A stretch of DNA of 64,000 nt from Rhodosorus marinus (GCA_029953675.1 JAMWBK010000006.1:1550001-1614000), one strand, 5' to 3'; shown: positions 32,153-46,611, counted from the first letter of the stretch. The notes: generated by a model not told the origin, from the sequence alone. Made by a program: numbers and translations.

Positions 32153-34161
32153 TTGGATTCGTTCTTACCTCCTGATTGACCTGTCCAAAATTCCAACCGC
32201 ATGTTTACCCTAAAAGATGCTGATTCATTCTATTCTTCACTTTCCCTTTCCAAGAATAGCGTACCCGCGAACATAGAACGAATTCAGGTCGCAAATGGGA
32301 CGTTTGAAAAAATCGATCAATAGTAGTTTGCACAGCCGTACAACCGCTGGTCTGCAGTGAGTATCAACCTCAAAGAGGTCTTAGAAACGGAAGCTTGGTG
32401 GTCAATCAGTGGTCAATCATGCTGAATTCTAGACAAGATATCACTAAAAGTACATACCGGGGGTTGTGACCAAATCCCGTTTACGACCTGGGCGCAACTA
32501 TTGGTAATGAAGAACTCTGAAGCGTCATTATCCAACACTTAGCGCGACATCTGTGATGCTGATGACGCACCTGGTTGGGGACTTTTGTGTCCCATAAAGC
32601 AAGTTCAGGCTTCGTCGTTTGTCCCCTCGAGCGGGTCAGCCCGACGGCGTAGCTAAGTCTTGTTTAGAGAAGACGATGAGAGCAATGCACTCAAACTAGG
32701 TAATTCTCAAAAAGTTGAAAGGTGCTTTCCTGAGTTGGTAAAGTGTTTAGGATTTTTGGGCTAGTAAAGTAGAGTTTACTCTTTAAATTAGTATAGTCAT
32801 TCCTTGATGCAAAGGCGTGGTGAGCGCTTAGTACACTTTCGGGGACTCTCCTCCACTCAAACCATCGTTCATGGGTGGAAAATCGTTACGCGTATCTAAG
32901 CTTTTTCCTCAGTAAACGGAGGCGGGGAAGCGCGGTGGGGGGGCAGATGGAAGCGAAACAACTTAGTATTTTAATCCCCAACAGCCTTCTCTCGCAAAAT
33001 GAGAAATACAGCTCGCTATTGAAGGATCGAGAGGGGGGGGGGTTGGGGGAGAGGGGGCGTTTGTAAACAAGCAATTAATGATGGCGTAAAAAAATGTATT
33101 GCAAAGGAAGAAGATTCGAAAGGGCGGCTTTGCAACAGAAAAACTCGAAGAAAAAACTCAAACAAAGCAAGCAGGCACGTAAAGAACCCTGTAATTTATC
33201 GGCAAAAACAAGAAAGACCACTATGGATGTGCAAAAAACCCTTTCAACTTTTTCATAAATTCTAAAGGACAGCCTGTCGATTATACTAGAAATTTAATTG
33301 GGTGGACACTCCGTATCGACGTGTAGGTCATGCAAAAGGATACGTGAGATAATTTCATTGGGTAAGGAAGTCTCGGGTTTACTAGGGAAAAATATTTCGC
33401 GAATCGAGCTGGGCCTCTTATTCTCTGAGCGGATTTCAAGAAGGTAAAATACAAATTTCCAATGTTAAGAATGAATGGAGGAACGGCAGGAATTTTCAGA
33501 TAAGTAAGAGATTCCGGAGGCACAAAAAAACAACCAAAACACCAACAAATTCTTGTCATGAACGCGATTGTCAAAAAAAGTCTGTCGTTTTTATTGAAAA
33601 ATAATGACTCCTCGTTCGTTTTTTAAAGCAGTTCATTTCTCCGGCAACTTGCGTCAGAAGATAGTATTCTTTTTACATAAAACATTTTCGAGCTATGTCT
33701 GAATATATGACAGACCCCATGACGACCCCCCCCCCCTCCGGCCTGGATGATTGGTGTTGCCTGTTCCGGGAAAACCATTTTTGAATTTCTTAAGTTTTAG
33801 CTTGGGCAGGAGGAGAGAAGGATGGAGGATGGCCACTGTTCATCTTCTAGTGGAAAAAGAGAGATTCCTGCCTTTTCGGATCCTGACTCCAAATTGTAGT
33901 GCCCCAACGAGTGTTTTTTTTCCAGATTCAAGAACGATGCTCTCATTCTCGTGGTTGGAACACATTGAGCGTATATACTGTTTTGTCATTAGTTTTATTT
34001 TGAATCCGTTTTCTCCGGGCGGTCATTGCCTCATCGGTTTTTTGTGTTTTTTTGTGTTTTTGGGGGGTCAGGAGTTTTACGTCCTTGGAATGTAAGACAG
34101 GAAACGCTCACACGACAGAACATTTTTTGTGATTTTTTTGAGGGGTAGAGAATTAATTTGG
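32153..34161. other. intergenic region
   Basis: Spacer with G runs near 32936 and 33032, and a C run near 33728. 33780-34420 is G/T-rich and belongs to the promoter and leader side of the Dispatched-like gene. No gene is supported; the frame at 33281-33574 is low-complexity. Confidence 0.4.
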
Positions 34162-34169
34162 TATATAAG
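34162..34169 (+). promoter_or_regulatory. TATA box of the Dispatched-like gene
   Basis: TATATAAG in a G/T-rich stretch, 253 bases before the start codon at 34422. Confidence 0.4.
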
Positions 34170-34421
34170 ACTATGGGATGACTACAATAGGCTGCGGGTG
34201 AGGAGCTTTGGATGTGTGGGTGTAGTGTGTCGCACGCAGTGAGGAAAGCTGTGCGTGGTAACATTTTGAAGGGAGCACGAGAGAGGCTCTTCCTGAGACA
34301 AGTTCTGGGAGAAGTGGTCGTTTTTTGGTCAAAGCGCGGAGGAGTGTGTGTTGGTTGTTGGCCAGCGCTGACCGTACTTGGAGCTTGGTTTTGGAAAAAG
34401 GGTAACTTTATTTGAGCAGCA

Positions 34422-37400
34422 ATGACGAAGGACGTAAGTGAGAAAGATAGGCGACAGTCGGAACCTTTTTGGTACGCCAAGGTTGCCGTGAGCAAGTGGT
34501 ATTGGGTGTTGGCCTTCTGCATAACAATTCCGGTGATTTGTGCCGGTAAGTTGTTTTTAGGTCAATGAGTTTTCTTTTTTTTTGTAGGGAACCGCTCACA
34601 GATCGTCTAGATGGCTGACACGGCGTCTCCCACTTTCTTCATTGATGACTTTGTGTTTTGCAGTTATCGTCGTGGTGACGGGATCGTTTGAGTTCGCGGA
34701 CCAGTCAGAATATGACTATTTGATCAGAGGGAATCCTATCGTTCAGGATGGCCTTGCACTCATCGACGCTCAAGAGAAGCTTTTCGTCGGAGATGTGAGC
34801 AACCTGCCGAGACAGAATGAGAAGTTTGCATGGACAACGATTGTTTACTTTCGCAACAAGAACGGGAACGCCTTGACTGCCGACTCGTTCAACCTGCAGC
34901 AGGAGCTGGAAAAGAATCAGATCATTACGTACGACGGGATCGAGACGTTTTGCTACCAATCCAACTATGAGTGCACGGAAACGGTACGGGCGGGAGTTCT
35001 CTATACTTTAATGGCCAGCTTGGGCTTGTATTTCTGACAGAATTCTCGATTACCGCCACAATGTTCTCAATGCTTAGATGCCGATATGTTCGCTACCCCT
35101 GACAGTTCTCTTGCAGCCTAGCTCCACCATGCCTAGTTTCTTTGGACAGGCTTCGGCTGATGGAAGCGTTTGTGCCTACAACGACAAGCAGAGTGTCTCT
35201 GCTGAGACAGTCAGTGAAACAGTTCCAAGTTGGTTTGAAGCAGATGGAAGCCTCTCTGGAGATTTCACGGACTTTGTCGGTAATGACGCAACAGCTTCCA
35301 ACCAGGTGACAGCCTTTGTGAAAACTACTCTGCGCATGGGAGCTCCACTTGAAGGCTATTCCAGCGTTGAGGACAGGGAGGATGAGCAGGACGACGAGTT
35401 CAACGAATGGTCCAAGGGATTCCAAGAGTTTGTTGAGGGCTTGGGGGGAGACACGTTCGAGATTCGTGTGTTCAGCACAAGCCTGTACAGCGCCACCCTC
35501 GCTGACCTCGCTTTCAGCGACTTTGTGTGGGTTTTGGGCTCGATTGCGTTTGTGCTGTTGTACATGTGTTACCACACGACCTCGATATATCTGGGTTTTA
35601 TGGGAATGTTACAGATCATCCTTGCCTTCCCGTTGACGTTCTGCATTTACAGGTAAGCTTTGGGCCTCGACTTTCTAGCGTGGGAAGGGAAACCCCGGAG
35701 AGTGGCTAAGCCTGTTGCTTCTTTACACTAGGCTCATCTTCCGAGTATCATTCTTCACGAACTTGCATTTGCTGGCAATCTTCTTAATCCTGGGAATCGG
35801 AGCTGATGACGTGTTCGTTTTCACCGATGCCTTCGTGCAAGCTGGAGGAGTGCTCGGAGAGAGCGTGGAGTTGACGAGGAGAATGTCCTGGTCATATCGA
35901 AGGGCTGCGAAAGCGATGCTTATTACGTAAGCTTGAAATTATTTTAGGGTAGACTGCCTTTTGCGGAAAGAGCAATGTTCTCAACCTTGAGTTCTCATTT
36001 TTCTCGTCCAGATCTTTCACTACCGCCATGGCGTTCTTTGTAACTGCAGCAAACAGTCTGATTCCTATCAGCGCCTTTGGCATATGGGCAGCGTCCTTGA
36101 TAATTTTCCAGTACGTGCTTTGCATTCTGATGTTCCCAGCGAATCTAGTGGTGTGGCAGAAGCAGTTCCGTTACCGCTATTGGAGAAAGTGCTTGAAGAA
36201 AGTGGACCCCTTCACTGGAGAGGTGGAGGGCACTGAGGCGGCACTAGGTTGGTTCTTCTACTGCGACGCGTTTTTGTATAGCTGGTATACTTTGGCATCC
36301 ATATTCCTAACTGATTACTGTGTTACGCCCAAATATCCCACAGAGCATCAGGCCACCCATATGGAGATGGAATCACGAGATGAAACTGCGGATATGCATG
36401 AAGCGACTAAGTTCTGCTTCTTTATACCGATCTCACAAGGACCAGATAAGTACGCGGAAGCCGAAGGCGGTGATGAGGACTTCAAGGGTTCCCGACCTCT
36501 GGAGAAGTTCTACCACAGCAATTGGTCTCCTCTTCTTATGCGCCTTCGCTACGGCACGATCATTGTCGGCGCGATCTTATTTGGACTCGCTGTATGGGGT
36601 GCCACGCTCCTCGAACCTCTGTCCACGGAAGAGGCCTGGATTCCTGAGTACGCAATTGCCAAAATGCCTATCTTTGGCCCACTTGAAGAAGGAGAAATTC
36701 ATCACCTCACTGACGAGTAACTTTTTTTAAAATTGTGCGGTCTAGTTGGCATCCAGCCCAACAGCCACTGGTGTGGGAGCGTGAGTATTTTGGGCTTCCT
36801 CTGTCCGTCACTATTGTTCACGGCCTCGACGGAGTTGATCAGTCGAATGTTGGTCAGTGGACCCCGGACGACATTGGCACCGCAATAGCCGATCCAAACT
36901 TTGATCTCGGGCCAGGTGCAAACCGAGAATTCCTCGTGCAGCAATGCGACGAGATAGGGGCAAACACGGAGCTGGTCCTATCGGTAGGACTGCAGTCCCA
37001 ACAAAGCGACAGCGAGTAACAGCCACATGCCCTGGAAAGCCCGCTAACGCTATTCGCTTACGTTTAACAGGGGGAGGACTCTGTGGAATGCTGGATTTGG
37101 GCATTCCAGGAATACCTGGAAGACCAGGGCATTCCAAGCGACACCGACTTCAACCAGCAGGAAATATACGACCAAGTCCAGAATTTCTTGACCGCATCCG
37201 ATCCAGAATATCCGGATGTTTTCCCAAATTCACTGTATGCCAGAGATGTCGGGTTCAACCAAAACGAAGGTGAACAACGGATTGTTTTCTCCACTTTCCA
37301 CTTTGTTTCCACTGCGAAGGATGCGTTGGGATATGAGCAGATGTATGCCATCTACGAACAGTGGGAGGCAGTCATGATAGATCAGAACGCGAGTAAGTGT

Positions 37401-38324
37401 CCTACCGGAATTGCTTTTACGTCTGCGAAGACACTTCCTGACCTGCTCGTTGAACTTCCCTTTGACACCTCGCAGAGGCCCCCGAAGGAGTGAATAACGG
37501 ATATCCAACATCGATATCATGGCTATTCATGGTGACGCAGAAGGACCTTGTGGATCAGGCAGTTCGCGGTCTGGGGATCACCCTCGCAGTCGCGTTTGCG
37601 GCGATCACCTTGTCCACGTTCAACATTCTCATTGGGTTTTATTGCATTTTCATCGTTGGAGCGGTTGTGACCTGCATGATTGCGTTCATGTACCTCTACG
37701 GATGGGCATGGGGAATATCCGAGTCTGTAGCGGTTGTGTTGATAGTGGGATTTTCTGTAGACTACGTTGTCCATATTGCTAACGCGTATGTGGAGAGCGC
37801 CAACACGAAGAGGTATAGGAGGACCAGAGATGTAAGTTCAATTGCGAACATGCCATGCTCAATTACCGAGAGCACAATGTACTGACCCGCTGGCTTCCAT
37901 TGTGCTCAATATGAAGGCCTTAACCGAGATGGGAATTTCAGTGTGTGCTGGCGCGATAACCACCTTTGGTTCTGGTGTATTTCTGATTGGTGGTGTAATT
38001 ATATTCTTCGACAAGTTCGGGATAGTGATGATGACGACTATTGTCTTGTCTTTGTTCTGGTCTACCATCGGATTCGCGACCATTACGATGACCGTTGGGC
38101 CGAACGGGAACTTCGGCTCGTACTGGCCGTACGTGGAGAAGCTCCTAAACAAGTGCAAGAATACACAGTGTTGTGCAGGCCGCAAGTGCAAGTGCTGCAA
38201 GGGCAATGACGACCTGAACGAGGACGAAATCACGGAAAAGGAGAACGAAAACGACGAGGAGGACAAGATCAATGCGGGCTACACGCAATCCCAAGTCATG
38301 AGGAGTGAGGTCAGCATGATCTAA
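34422..38324 (+). CDS. Dispatched/Patched-like RND membrane protein with sterol-sensing-type core
   Basis: Nine exons close in phase: 34422-34545, 34664-34983, 35117-35652, 35732-35926, 36012-36716, 36746-36983, 37071-37392, 37476-37831 and 37917-38324; 1067 residues. Topology is the duplicated RND plan: an N-terminal helix (WYWVLAFCITIPVICAVIVV), a large luminal loop, five or six helices including LLAIFLILGIGADDVFVF, a cytosolic loop, a second single helix (TIIVGAILFGLAVWGATLL), a second loop, then helices including SVAVVLIVGFSVDYVVH. The GADD and GFSVDY motifs are the intramembrane acidic sites used for ion-coupled transport in Dispatched, Patched and NPC1. It ends in a Cys-rich and acidic cytosolic tail. 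Animal relatives release or move sterol-linked cargo; here the substrate is unknown. The intron at 36717-36745 is only 29 nt. Confidence 0.88.
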
Positions 38325-38357
38325 CTGTTTCTTTTCACTTTACTATATGTACTTCTG

Positions 38358-38364
38358 AAAATAA
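38358..38364 (+). terminator. polyadenylation signal
   Basis: AAATAAA, 34 bases after the stop codon of the Dispatched-like gene, followed by T/A-rich sequence. Confidence 0.45.
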
Positions 38365-39150
38365 ATGTTATAGATGTATAAGAAACGGCAAGAAATCCAG
38401 TAGTACTCAGCAAGCATGCACTGTCAACAAGGAGTGAGCTGGACTAGTATCCATAAATCATCGTCAGTCGGAGAGGAGCTCAGCTTCGGCCTCGGCTGGC
38501 GAGGCTCCCCCGGAATGCGCTTGATCATAAAAAGCAGTAGCACATCTCATGGCACGAGGGCTCCAGGAAGACCTCGCGCTTAACAGGTATTTTATTCCCT
38601 GTTAGTGACCAGCCCGCTACTGTCGGTGGAGCATGCCTGTGGAGGCAAAGAGTCTGCCCAAACTGAAAGACAAAAAAAGACGAGAAGCATCTATGTCTGT
38701 CTGTCTTCGCCTTGGTAAGTCTATAAAACCCAAGCATGAGAATTTCGGTGAGGTAAAAAAGACAAAATGTCATCATTACGAGGATCAGTAGTTATGTCCG
38801 GCAACAGTGCCAAAATCCATGAGCAAAACCTCCATAAGAGTGGACAGCCTGCTGAAGCCACGGGCACTTCACCTGCACACAGTCCTCTCTGTCGACTTCC
38901 ACAAACTTTAGTAGCCTTAGTACTTGTTTGTAGCCATGACGAGGGTTAGTACACGGTACGAAGTAATGGTCGTGATCGTGAGCCGTGTGAGTGAACTTAG
39001 CTGAGGAAGAAGACGAATGGAATTGGTTCTCTGGCTGTTCAGCTGGTCGGATATGATTTCATACATTTTCGTAATGTTTTAGGAAGACGGAACAGTTTTC
39101 CTTTTTGGGTGTACGGCGTTTGAATGTTTGGGTTGTCCCTTTGAGGAGAG
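38365..39150. other. intergenic region
   Basis: Spacer between the Dispatched-like and RED genes; G/T-rich from about 39040 to 39150, the usual pre-start pattern. No other feature seen. Confidence 0.4.
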
Positions 39151-40140
39151 ATGAAGAATGAGGAGTTTTCCAAGTTAGTGAGCAGGAACGCCGGTGACCG
39201 GCAGCGGAGGTCTGCATCGGTCGGGGGTGAAGAGGAGCCGCTTGCTGGACAGATTGATACGAAGACAATTGTTCGGCGTGAGATTGAAAGGGATGAAGGG
39301 GAAAGGCGGAAGCATAAAGCTTCGAAGCGGAAGCATGAACATGGGAAGGACAAGGGCGACGGTAAGAAGGCAAAGCAGCAAGGGGGAGATTTAGATGATG
39401 AGCAAGGCGAAGATGTGAATGGAGACAAGTACAGAGATCGCGCTGCGGAGAGGAGAAGGGATAACGGAACTGCGACGGATGCAACCGACTTTTCAGCGCT
39501 CTCGCTTCGCCCAGAAGAGACTCAATTTCTCGGAGGCGATGCGGAGCACGCACACCTGGTCAAAGGGCTGGACTTTGCTCTGCTCAAGAAGATGCGGGGA
39601 AAAATTTCTACAGCGAAGCGGTCACCGGAATTTCCAAAACCAAAGCAGGAGGAGGTCCAAACGTATGCCGCATTTCTCACTTCCTCGTCTTTTTTACTAC
39701 CTACTACCCAAAACTCTAACGCCCACCCCTACGACCCACTATGTGAAAGCACAACCTACAGGACTACAGCAAAGGTTCGAACTGGGCTCGCGAAACGGCT
39801 CATGTCCGCACTGAAAGTCTTTGAAGCGCAGTCGCCATCAAATCTCAAAGCTAGTACTACAAGCACCACCGTGGACAGATTTCAACCGGGTCGGAACAGC
39901 TATATGTTCGACATCAAAACAGACATGCTCCAATTCGCCTACCAGATTCCTACTGGAATTCAACGAAGTCGAGCAGACTGCCCCGTCCCTCCGAGAAGAC
40001 TTAAAGTTACAATCGATGGCGAAACGGACCAAAAACTTCACAAGGTAAACGAGCAAACCAAGCCTTTCAAAATTCCCTTCATGAAGCGATTAGATTCGAT
40101 TCAGTCGATGGAAGGCTTGGACGTGGGCCGGAGCTGTTGA
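39151..40140 (+). CDS. RED/IK family splicing factor
   Basis: Frame of 329 codons from ATG at 39151. The central block is diagnostic of the RED N-terminal domain: YRDRAAERRRDN, ETQFLGGDAEHAHLVKGLDF, ALLKKMRGK, and later FQPGRNSYMFDIKTDM with IQRSRADCP (compare RMAYVVDLDDEYADTDIPTTLIRSKADCP-type sequence in animals). RED is a spliceosomal B-complex protein that joins during activation. The N-terminus is Lys/Glu/Asp-rich. The 3' end is uncertain: a donor (GTAAAC at 40046) and a continuing second frame (QNSLHEAIRFDSVDG... to 40328) suggest that the last 30 residues shown by this frame may be intronic, and that the true C-terminus lies further right. Confidence 0.8.
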   Translation: MKNEEFSKLVSRNAGDRQRRSASVGGEEEPLAGQIDTKTIVRREIERDEGERRKHKASKRKHEHGKDKGDGKKAKQQGGDLDDEQGEDVNGDKYRDRAAERRRDNGTATDATDFSALSLRPEETQFLGGDAEHAHLVKGLDFALLKKMRGKISTAKRSPEFPKPKQEEVQTYAAFLTSSSFLLPTTQNSNAHPYDPLCESTTYRTTAKVRTGLAKRLMSALKVFEAQSPSNLKASTTSTTVDRFQPGRNSYMFDIKTDMLQFAYQIPTGIQRSRADCPVPPRRLKVTIDGETDQKLHKVNEQTKPFKIPFMKRLDSIQSMEGLDVGRSC

Positions 40141-40423
40141 CAAAGCAAGATGAAGCCGAATACTTCGGGTGGTTGCACTACATACACCAGTCGATGGAAC
40201 GCGCAATGAACGGATGGGTAGCAAATTGCGTCGAAGTCAATCGCACCTTGACTTGTGGGCTCTACGGACCCACTGAAGTCGCAGCCACTGAATCACCGAG
40301 GCGTCTAGTTTCCAAGCGCCGACGCTGAGCTAGACTCTAGATTTGCAGACGATGTTCCCAGAGAGACCCGATCACTATTCTGAACGGATTCTTGTGGAAA
40401 CTTGTTTTTCAATTTCGGACAGA

Positions 40424-41230
40424 TTATGACACACGTAAGAGCAGGAACTGGAAGGAAGGTGGCAAGCAAGAAGAGACATCGCCCCTCCGCTGGATCTGAC
40501 CAGGTTACGATGGCGGGTCGACTTGTCGCGAGGGACTCGGAGCATGACAAGGGGTGTCCGAAATCAGAAAAAGGATCAGCAAAATCAGACATTGAAAGGA
40601 AGACTATAGTTGAACCCGTGCTGGAAGACACAGAGTTGGAGGCCAATGTCGGGGACTCGGTAGAGGTTGACCTTCGACCGGGTGACGAGCTCTTTCAAGA
40701 TTCGAAGACGGGGGTCCCGAAAACAAAATCGGCGGAGGAGCACGTGGTGGAGACTAGGACGGGGGGCTACTTTGGTGAAATCGTTCGAAAAGGGGTCCAG
40801 AATATCTCGTACGCTGCTTTCCCTCTCGTAGTTTGGGACGACGGAAAAATGCTGAGGACGTGAATTTTGTTTTTGTTTTCGCCGCAGGACAAATTTCACT
40901 GCTAAGGACTTGATAGAAGATCTCTTCGAGAAGAATAAGGAAGACACCCCAGTGGTCAGTGTAGAAGCGCCCGTTAAACTCGAAAGTGAAGACGATGAGA
41001 TAGCGGACGTCCAGCCCGGACTCGTTGCGATGGGACCGGACGTTCCTCGTGAGCATCAGAAAGGTGGCAGAAGTCCCGATTCGAACAAGCAGCCAATCGA
41101 GAACCGTAGCGCGAAGCCAGACAGAGAGATGGACAAATCGCGAGGTGGTGGCGGAGGAAAGTCTGTACTTTTTCGACGGAGCGGTGATCGAGTTCGGCGA
41201 TACGATCAGCACCGGGATGTAAGAAAATAG
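40424..41230 (+). CDS. unrecognised disordered reading frame downstream of RED
   Basis: After a possible acceptor (CGGACAG at 40417-40423) a frame runs MTHVRAGTGRKVASKKRHR... to about 40860, rich in Lys, Ser, Glu and Asp. A GT...TTTTTGTTTTCGCCGCAG gap (to 40887) leads to a second segment (FTAKDLIEDLFEKNKE...) ending near 41230. Composition is like the acidic/basic C-terminal part of RED proteins, so these may be later exons of the same gene; an independent gene is equally possible. Confidence 0.3.
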
Positions 41231-41917
41231 CCAGCGACAATCGAATTGGGCGAGGTCCTCCTCAGATGATACTGCTCCCCGATTTCCGCACTGCACATAG
41301 CCTTGCATATACGTACAAATATAAATATACATCTAAACACTTAAAAGACTTGGCAACTCCTGCTCGAGTGCTGAGTGCCCTGGCACACGTAACATAGATT
41401 GGGCTGTACACGAGCGCGGGCGGATGACTTCGCAATACCCCGTAGCTTTCCAACAGAGCTCGATACATTTTTACTACAATGATTTCTTGACGTAGGTGGC
41501 TTGTTCCCGCTCAATCAATCAGCCCATCCTTCCCAGCTCCATGCCGGCAACGCTCCGCGGACAGGTGTCGAGCCACATGTTCCGTCAGCGACAACTCCTT
41601 TTTTGAACCTAGCCACCTAGCGAACACCAGATTTACACTTCGTGGGGTCCGTACTAAAAAACCAAAAAACAGAGCTACCAAGATCCCCAGATCGGAGCAA
41701 TCACCATCTCTAGCTGGATTGTGACGTTTCATACCAAAAGTATATTCCAAACGCTGCAGCCCCACTCGAATCCTGATAGTTGTACACAGTGATTTGCGCA
41801 GCCCTTACTCAAGCCACAAAGATTCCGGGAGAAGACAAGGCACTTCGCGCTGAGTTGACAAAGGAAGTAGTCTACTAGATACTTGAAGCAGCAGCTAGCA
41901 ACGCATTTTTCGAAGTT
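41231..41917. other. intergenic region
   Basis: Spacer between convergent genes; no feature supported. Confidence 0.4.
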
Positions 41918-43581
<1,664 letters not shown>

Positions 43582-44600
43582 CTAAAACGACGCCCAAGGC
43601 AAGATCGTGACGATTCAGGACCCGATCTAGCAAGCTATGCATAAGGATCCTTGTCATCGGCTCACGGAGCCAAAATAGTCGACACCTCACCTTCTCATTT
43701 TTCCTCAGCTGGGGGTAAAAACCAACACTATATGAAATCTGAAGTTCTCTTTCCTAACCCACTCCCCCTCGTCAAATCCTTTGCTACAGGCATAAATAAA
43801 CCCCAGTTGAAACCCAGATCGCTAAGCTCACAACAAAATTTCACTGAAGAGAAAGAAATCACAAAAAAGCAAAAAAAAAGTGTCAACTTCCCCAGACCAG
43901 CAGACACCACCAGCGCCAAGATTCTTAAAAACCTCTCATTACGGCTCTTACTTAACAGCCACCATACCTCTCAAGAAAACAAAAACCCAAAACCCAACAA
44001 CGGCCGCCCCAAAGATCTCGCTCCCCAAAACTACACAATTCGCAAAACCTTCCCGGGTCCCCCCCAAGGCCCTCGCCCCCGCCGTGCGCTCCGATCTTCC
44101 TCAAATCCTTCAAAACCAACTCCGTTCCTCACAAACAACAACAAAACATTCTCAACATTCCTATCCACAGATCCTCTCCCTCCCTCCCTCTCTCTCTCAC
44201 ACTAAAACCCTATCTATCCATCTACTTATACACTATCCCTCCCCTGCACACTCATAACTTATTCATCACAAAAGAAAACTAAAACCTACTCAATCCAATC
44301 CATACCCCCTTCAAATCTCACCTAACATTAAAAAAACATCCTCTCCCTTCCCCCTTCCTCCTCCATTATACCCCCTCCCCACCCAACCCCCCCCCCCCCT
44401 CCCACACAACCCTCCCTCCCTCATCCTCTCCCACTCCTCTCCCACCCCCTCCACAGAATGAACCAAAACAAACAAAGAGACAGTGTGTGTGTGAGAGAGA
44501 GAGAGAAAGAGAGAGAATTCTTGACGACCATTTCAGGAAACAAACGAGAAGAGCTAAGAAGCAAATATATCCAGTGGGGCCGGTCAGAAACTAGGGATAC
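43582..44600. repeat. low-complexity pyrimidine-rich region with GT/GA microsatellite
   Basis: Between about 43930 and 44460 the + strand is almost devoid of G, with long C/A/T runs (a C run near 44387, CCCTCCCT repeats at 44170-44195). It ends in (GT)n(GA)n at 44483-44516. This is an extended version of the asymmetric leader seen at other minus-strand starts, here upstream of PP1. Confidence 0.7.
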
Positions 44601-45334
44601 CAAATAATTCCTCCACTTTTTTTAATTAAGTTCGAGGTGTACAAAGTATATACTGTATTATTAACTAGAAAATTCAATACTTATAATGATTGAACGTCTT
44701 AATTTTTTCTCCATAAATCAATTTTGTTGTACCGTATATATCGCTGTGTTGAGCGATGCAGGGGACCCCGGGGGGGGGGTGGGGGAGGGGTTGTTAAGTT
44801 GATTGTATGATCCTTTTTTTTTCCGCAGAGGAGATCTTGGCGAACTGTTTTTTTTGTGGTAGAGTTTTGTTAAATAAATTTTTTTTCATGGTTTTATCGC
44901 TTGGAAGAGTATATTTTTGATAAGTGCGGAGGTGGACTCGGCAATAATTGATTGAATATTCTTTTATTAATGGATTTTTTTTGCTGTTGCTGGTTGGGCG
45001 GATGGGAGACGGAAATAATCGCTGGATATCCCTCTTTTATAAAGAGTAGAATATGAAGAGTTTGGAGGAAAGAGATTTTTGATAACCTCTTTTTATGGAA
45101 GTGACCCACAAAATATACCTATTTTCTTCTTAATTAAGATTGTTTTGAAACCCGGAGTGCGATTTTCCGGGGGTTATGTATCTCAGTATCGTTGGATTTC
45201 TGGTATTTCGAACCCCTGGGTGCGGGCGCTGTGGACGATACGGAAGATCGATGAGATTGGGTCGGGGTGGAGGTCAAGTGTTTTTAGCTGATAGCCTGTG
45301 GATCTTTGTGAGCTTCGTATGAGTAGGGTTTGAG
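44601..45334. other. intergenic region, G/T-rich
   Basis: A/T-rich, with a G run at 44768-44790 and G/T-rich + strand to 45330. By the window-wide pattern this predicts a plus-strand start near 45335. Confidence 0.4.
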
Positions 45335-46207
45335 ATGAGAGAAAACGGACAATTTGCATATTCTATGGGCGTAGCTGGCGTAGACTTCGAAGAGCGCGAT
45401 TCCAACAGGAATAGGGGAGTGCGAATCAGATCGGATCGGATCGGATCAGATCTGGCAGAGCTTATGCAGGGAAAAGGGTGCCGTGATGCACCTCCGGATT
45501 CTGGAAAACGGCCCCCTCGGTTCACTCAACTAGCATCCCTCGAAACCCCCGTGCAGATCTCCTGCTCATGAACTGCCGAGTCTTCTTCACCGTCGACGCC
45601 GGTACTTTCCCGTTTATATCTGCTAAGGATGTGTTACCCAAGGGCATAATACACATCAGCACGTCTCTCAGTCTTTGTGACCTGTCCGGGCTCCACCGTA
45701 CTTCAAAAATAAGGAAGCCCGGGGACGGTTCGTACACAACTGAATGTTCGACTCCACCACTTGCACTTCACGAACCACGGACCAGCGTAGTGTGAGAGGA
45801 GGCGCGTGGTGTGGTAGGTGGTGGGAGCAAGGCGCAATAGGAATTGACGATCGCAGGAACGCAATATTTTCATTTGCTCCTTCCACTCAAAGCAGTCGTC
45901 CTTCTCATCCAGTTTCCTATTGCGCTGTTGTCAGATTCTCTCGGGAGTGGGACAATCCACGGTTTCAGCCGGGAGGACCAATCACAAGAAAAAATGGGAC
46001 GATTTCCAGCGCTGTCTTCGAACAGCACGCAATCAAAGCAGTCTCGTTCCAAACCGCCTCTACACGCACTCCTTGCTCGACACTATATGTATCTGGCATA
46101 CGTGCATCTGGAGCGTGTCTGGTATCAACAGCCGCCACAATGAGCGCCTCTCTTCAGCAGGAATCACTCCCTACAATCCTCAAGGCCAAGCTCTCATCAA
46201 ACTTTGA
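45335..46207 (+). CDS. ambiguous coding region, strand uncertain
   Basis: The ATG at 45335 (MRENGQFAYSMGVAGVDFEE...) follows a G/T-rich leader. Later plus-strand segments include RVFFTVDAGTFPFISAKDV (about 45577 onward) and a long frame ending GITPYNPQGQALIKL at 46207. However, the interval is also open on the minus strand (for example FLIFEVRWSPDRSQRLRDV, 45715-45522), and up to three plus frames are open together. Junctions could not be closed and no family was recognised. Some gene probably lies here; its structure is not established. Confidence 0.22.
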
Positions 46208-46611
46208 AATGTCACATTATTCCCCCCTTTTGTTTCATCCTAAATCGACGGTGTCCCATTTTTCGGGTGTTGTCCCATGTCCCATAAGGAAATGTCCCAT
46301 ATAACTGTTTTTTTTGATGGTCAGAAAGGGTTTTTTCTGGCCTCACGGGAAAAGCCGGAGAAAGGCCGTTTGGAGATGGAGGAAGTGAAGGGTAAGGATG
46401 GTTACGATGAGAAGACAAAGGGAAGGAGTATCATTCTGTGCCGACTAGGTATGGAATGGAGGAGATGAAGTAAGGCGATCTGAGGCATGTGAAGTTCGAT
46501 CAAGAAGGTGGTTTGTTTTTTTTGGTGAATAGTTGCTTTTTTGAGAAGAGGGGCTTTCTTGGTGAAGAAGGGGATAGGGTTTGTGTTCTTTGAGGGGATA
46601 GGGGGACAAAC

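Noticed and set aside
33281-33574. 97-codon minus-strand frame
   Set aside because: Hydrophobic, low-complexity translation in an A/T-rich spacer, without splice or leader support.
40754-41332. 192-codon minus-strand frame
   Set aside because: Low-information translation overlapping possible plus-strand exons after RED; no leader asymmetry supports a minus-strand start there.
45522-45886. Minus-strand frame with FLIFEVRWSPDRSQRLRDV as an independent gene
   Set aside because: The interval is open in several frames on both strands, and the upstream asymmetry favours the plus strand; kept only as an alternative under the ambiguous region.
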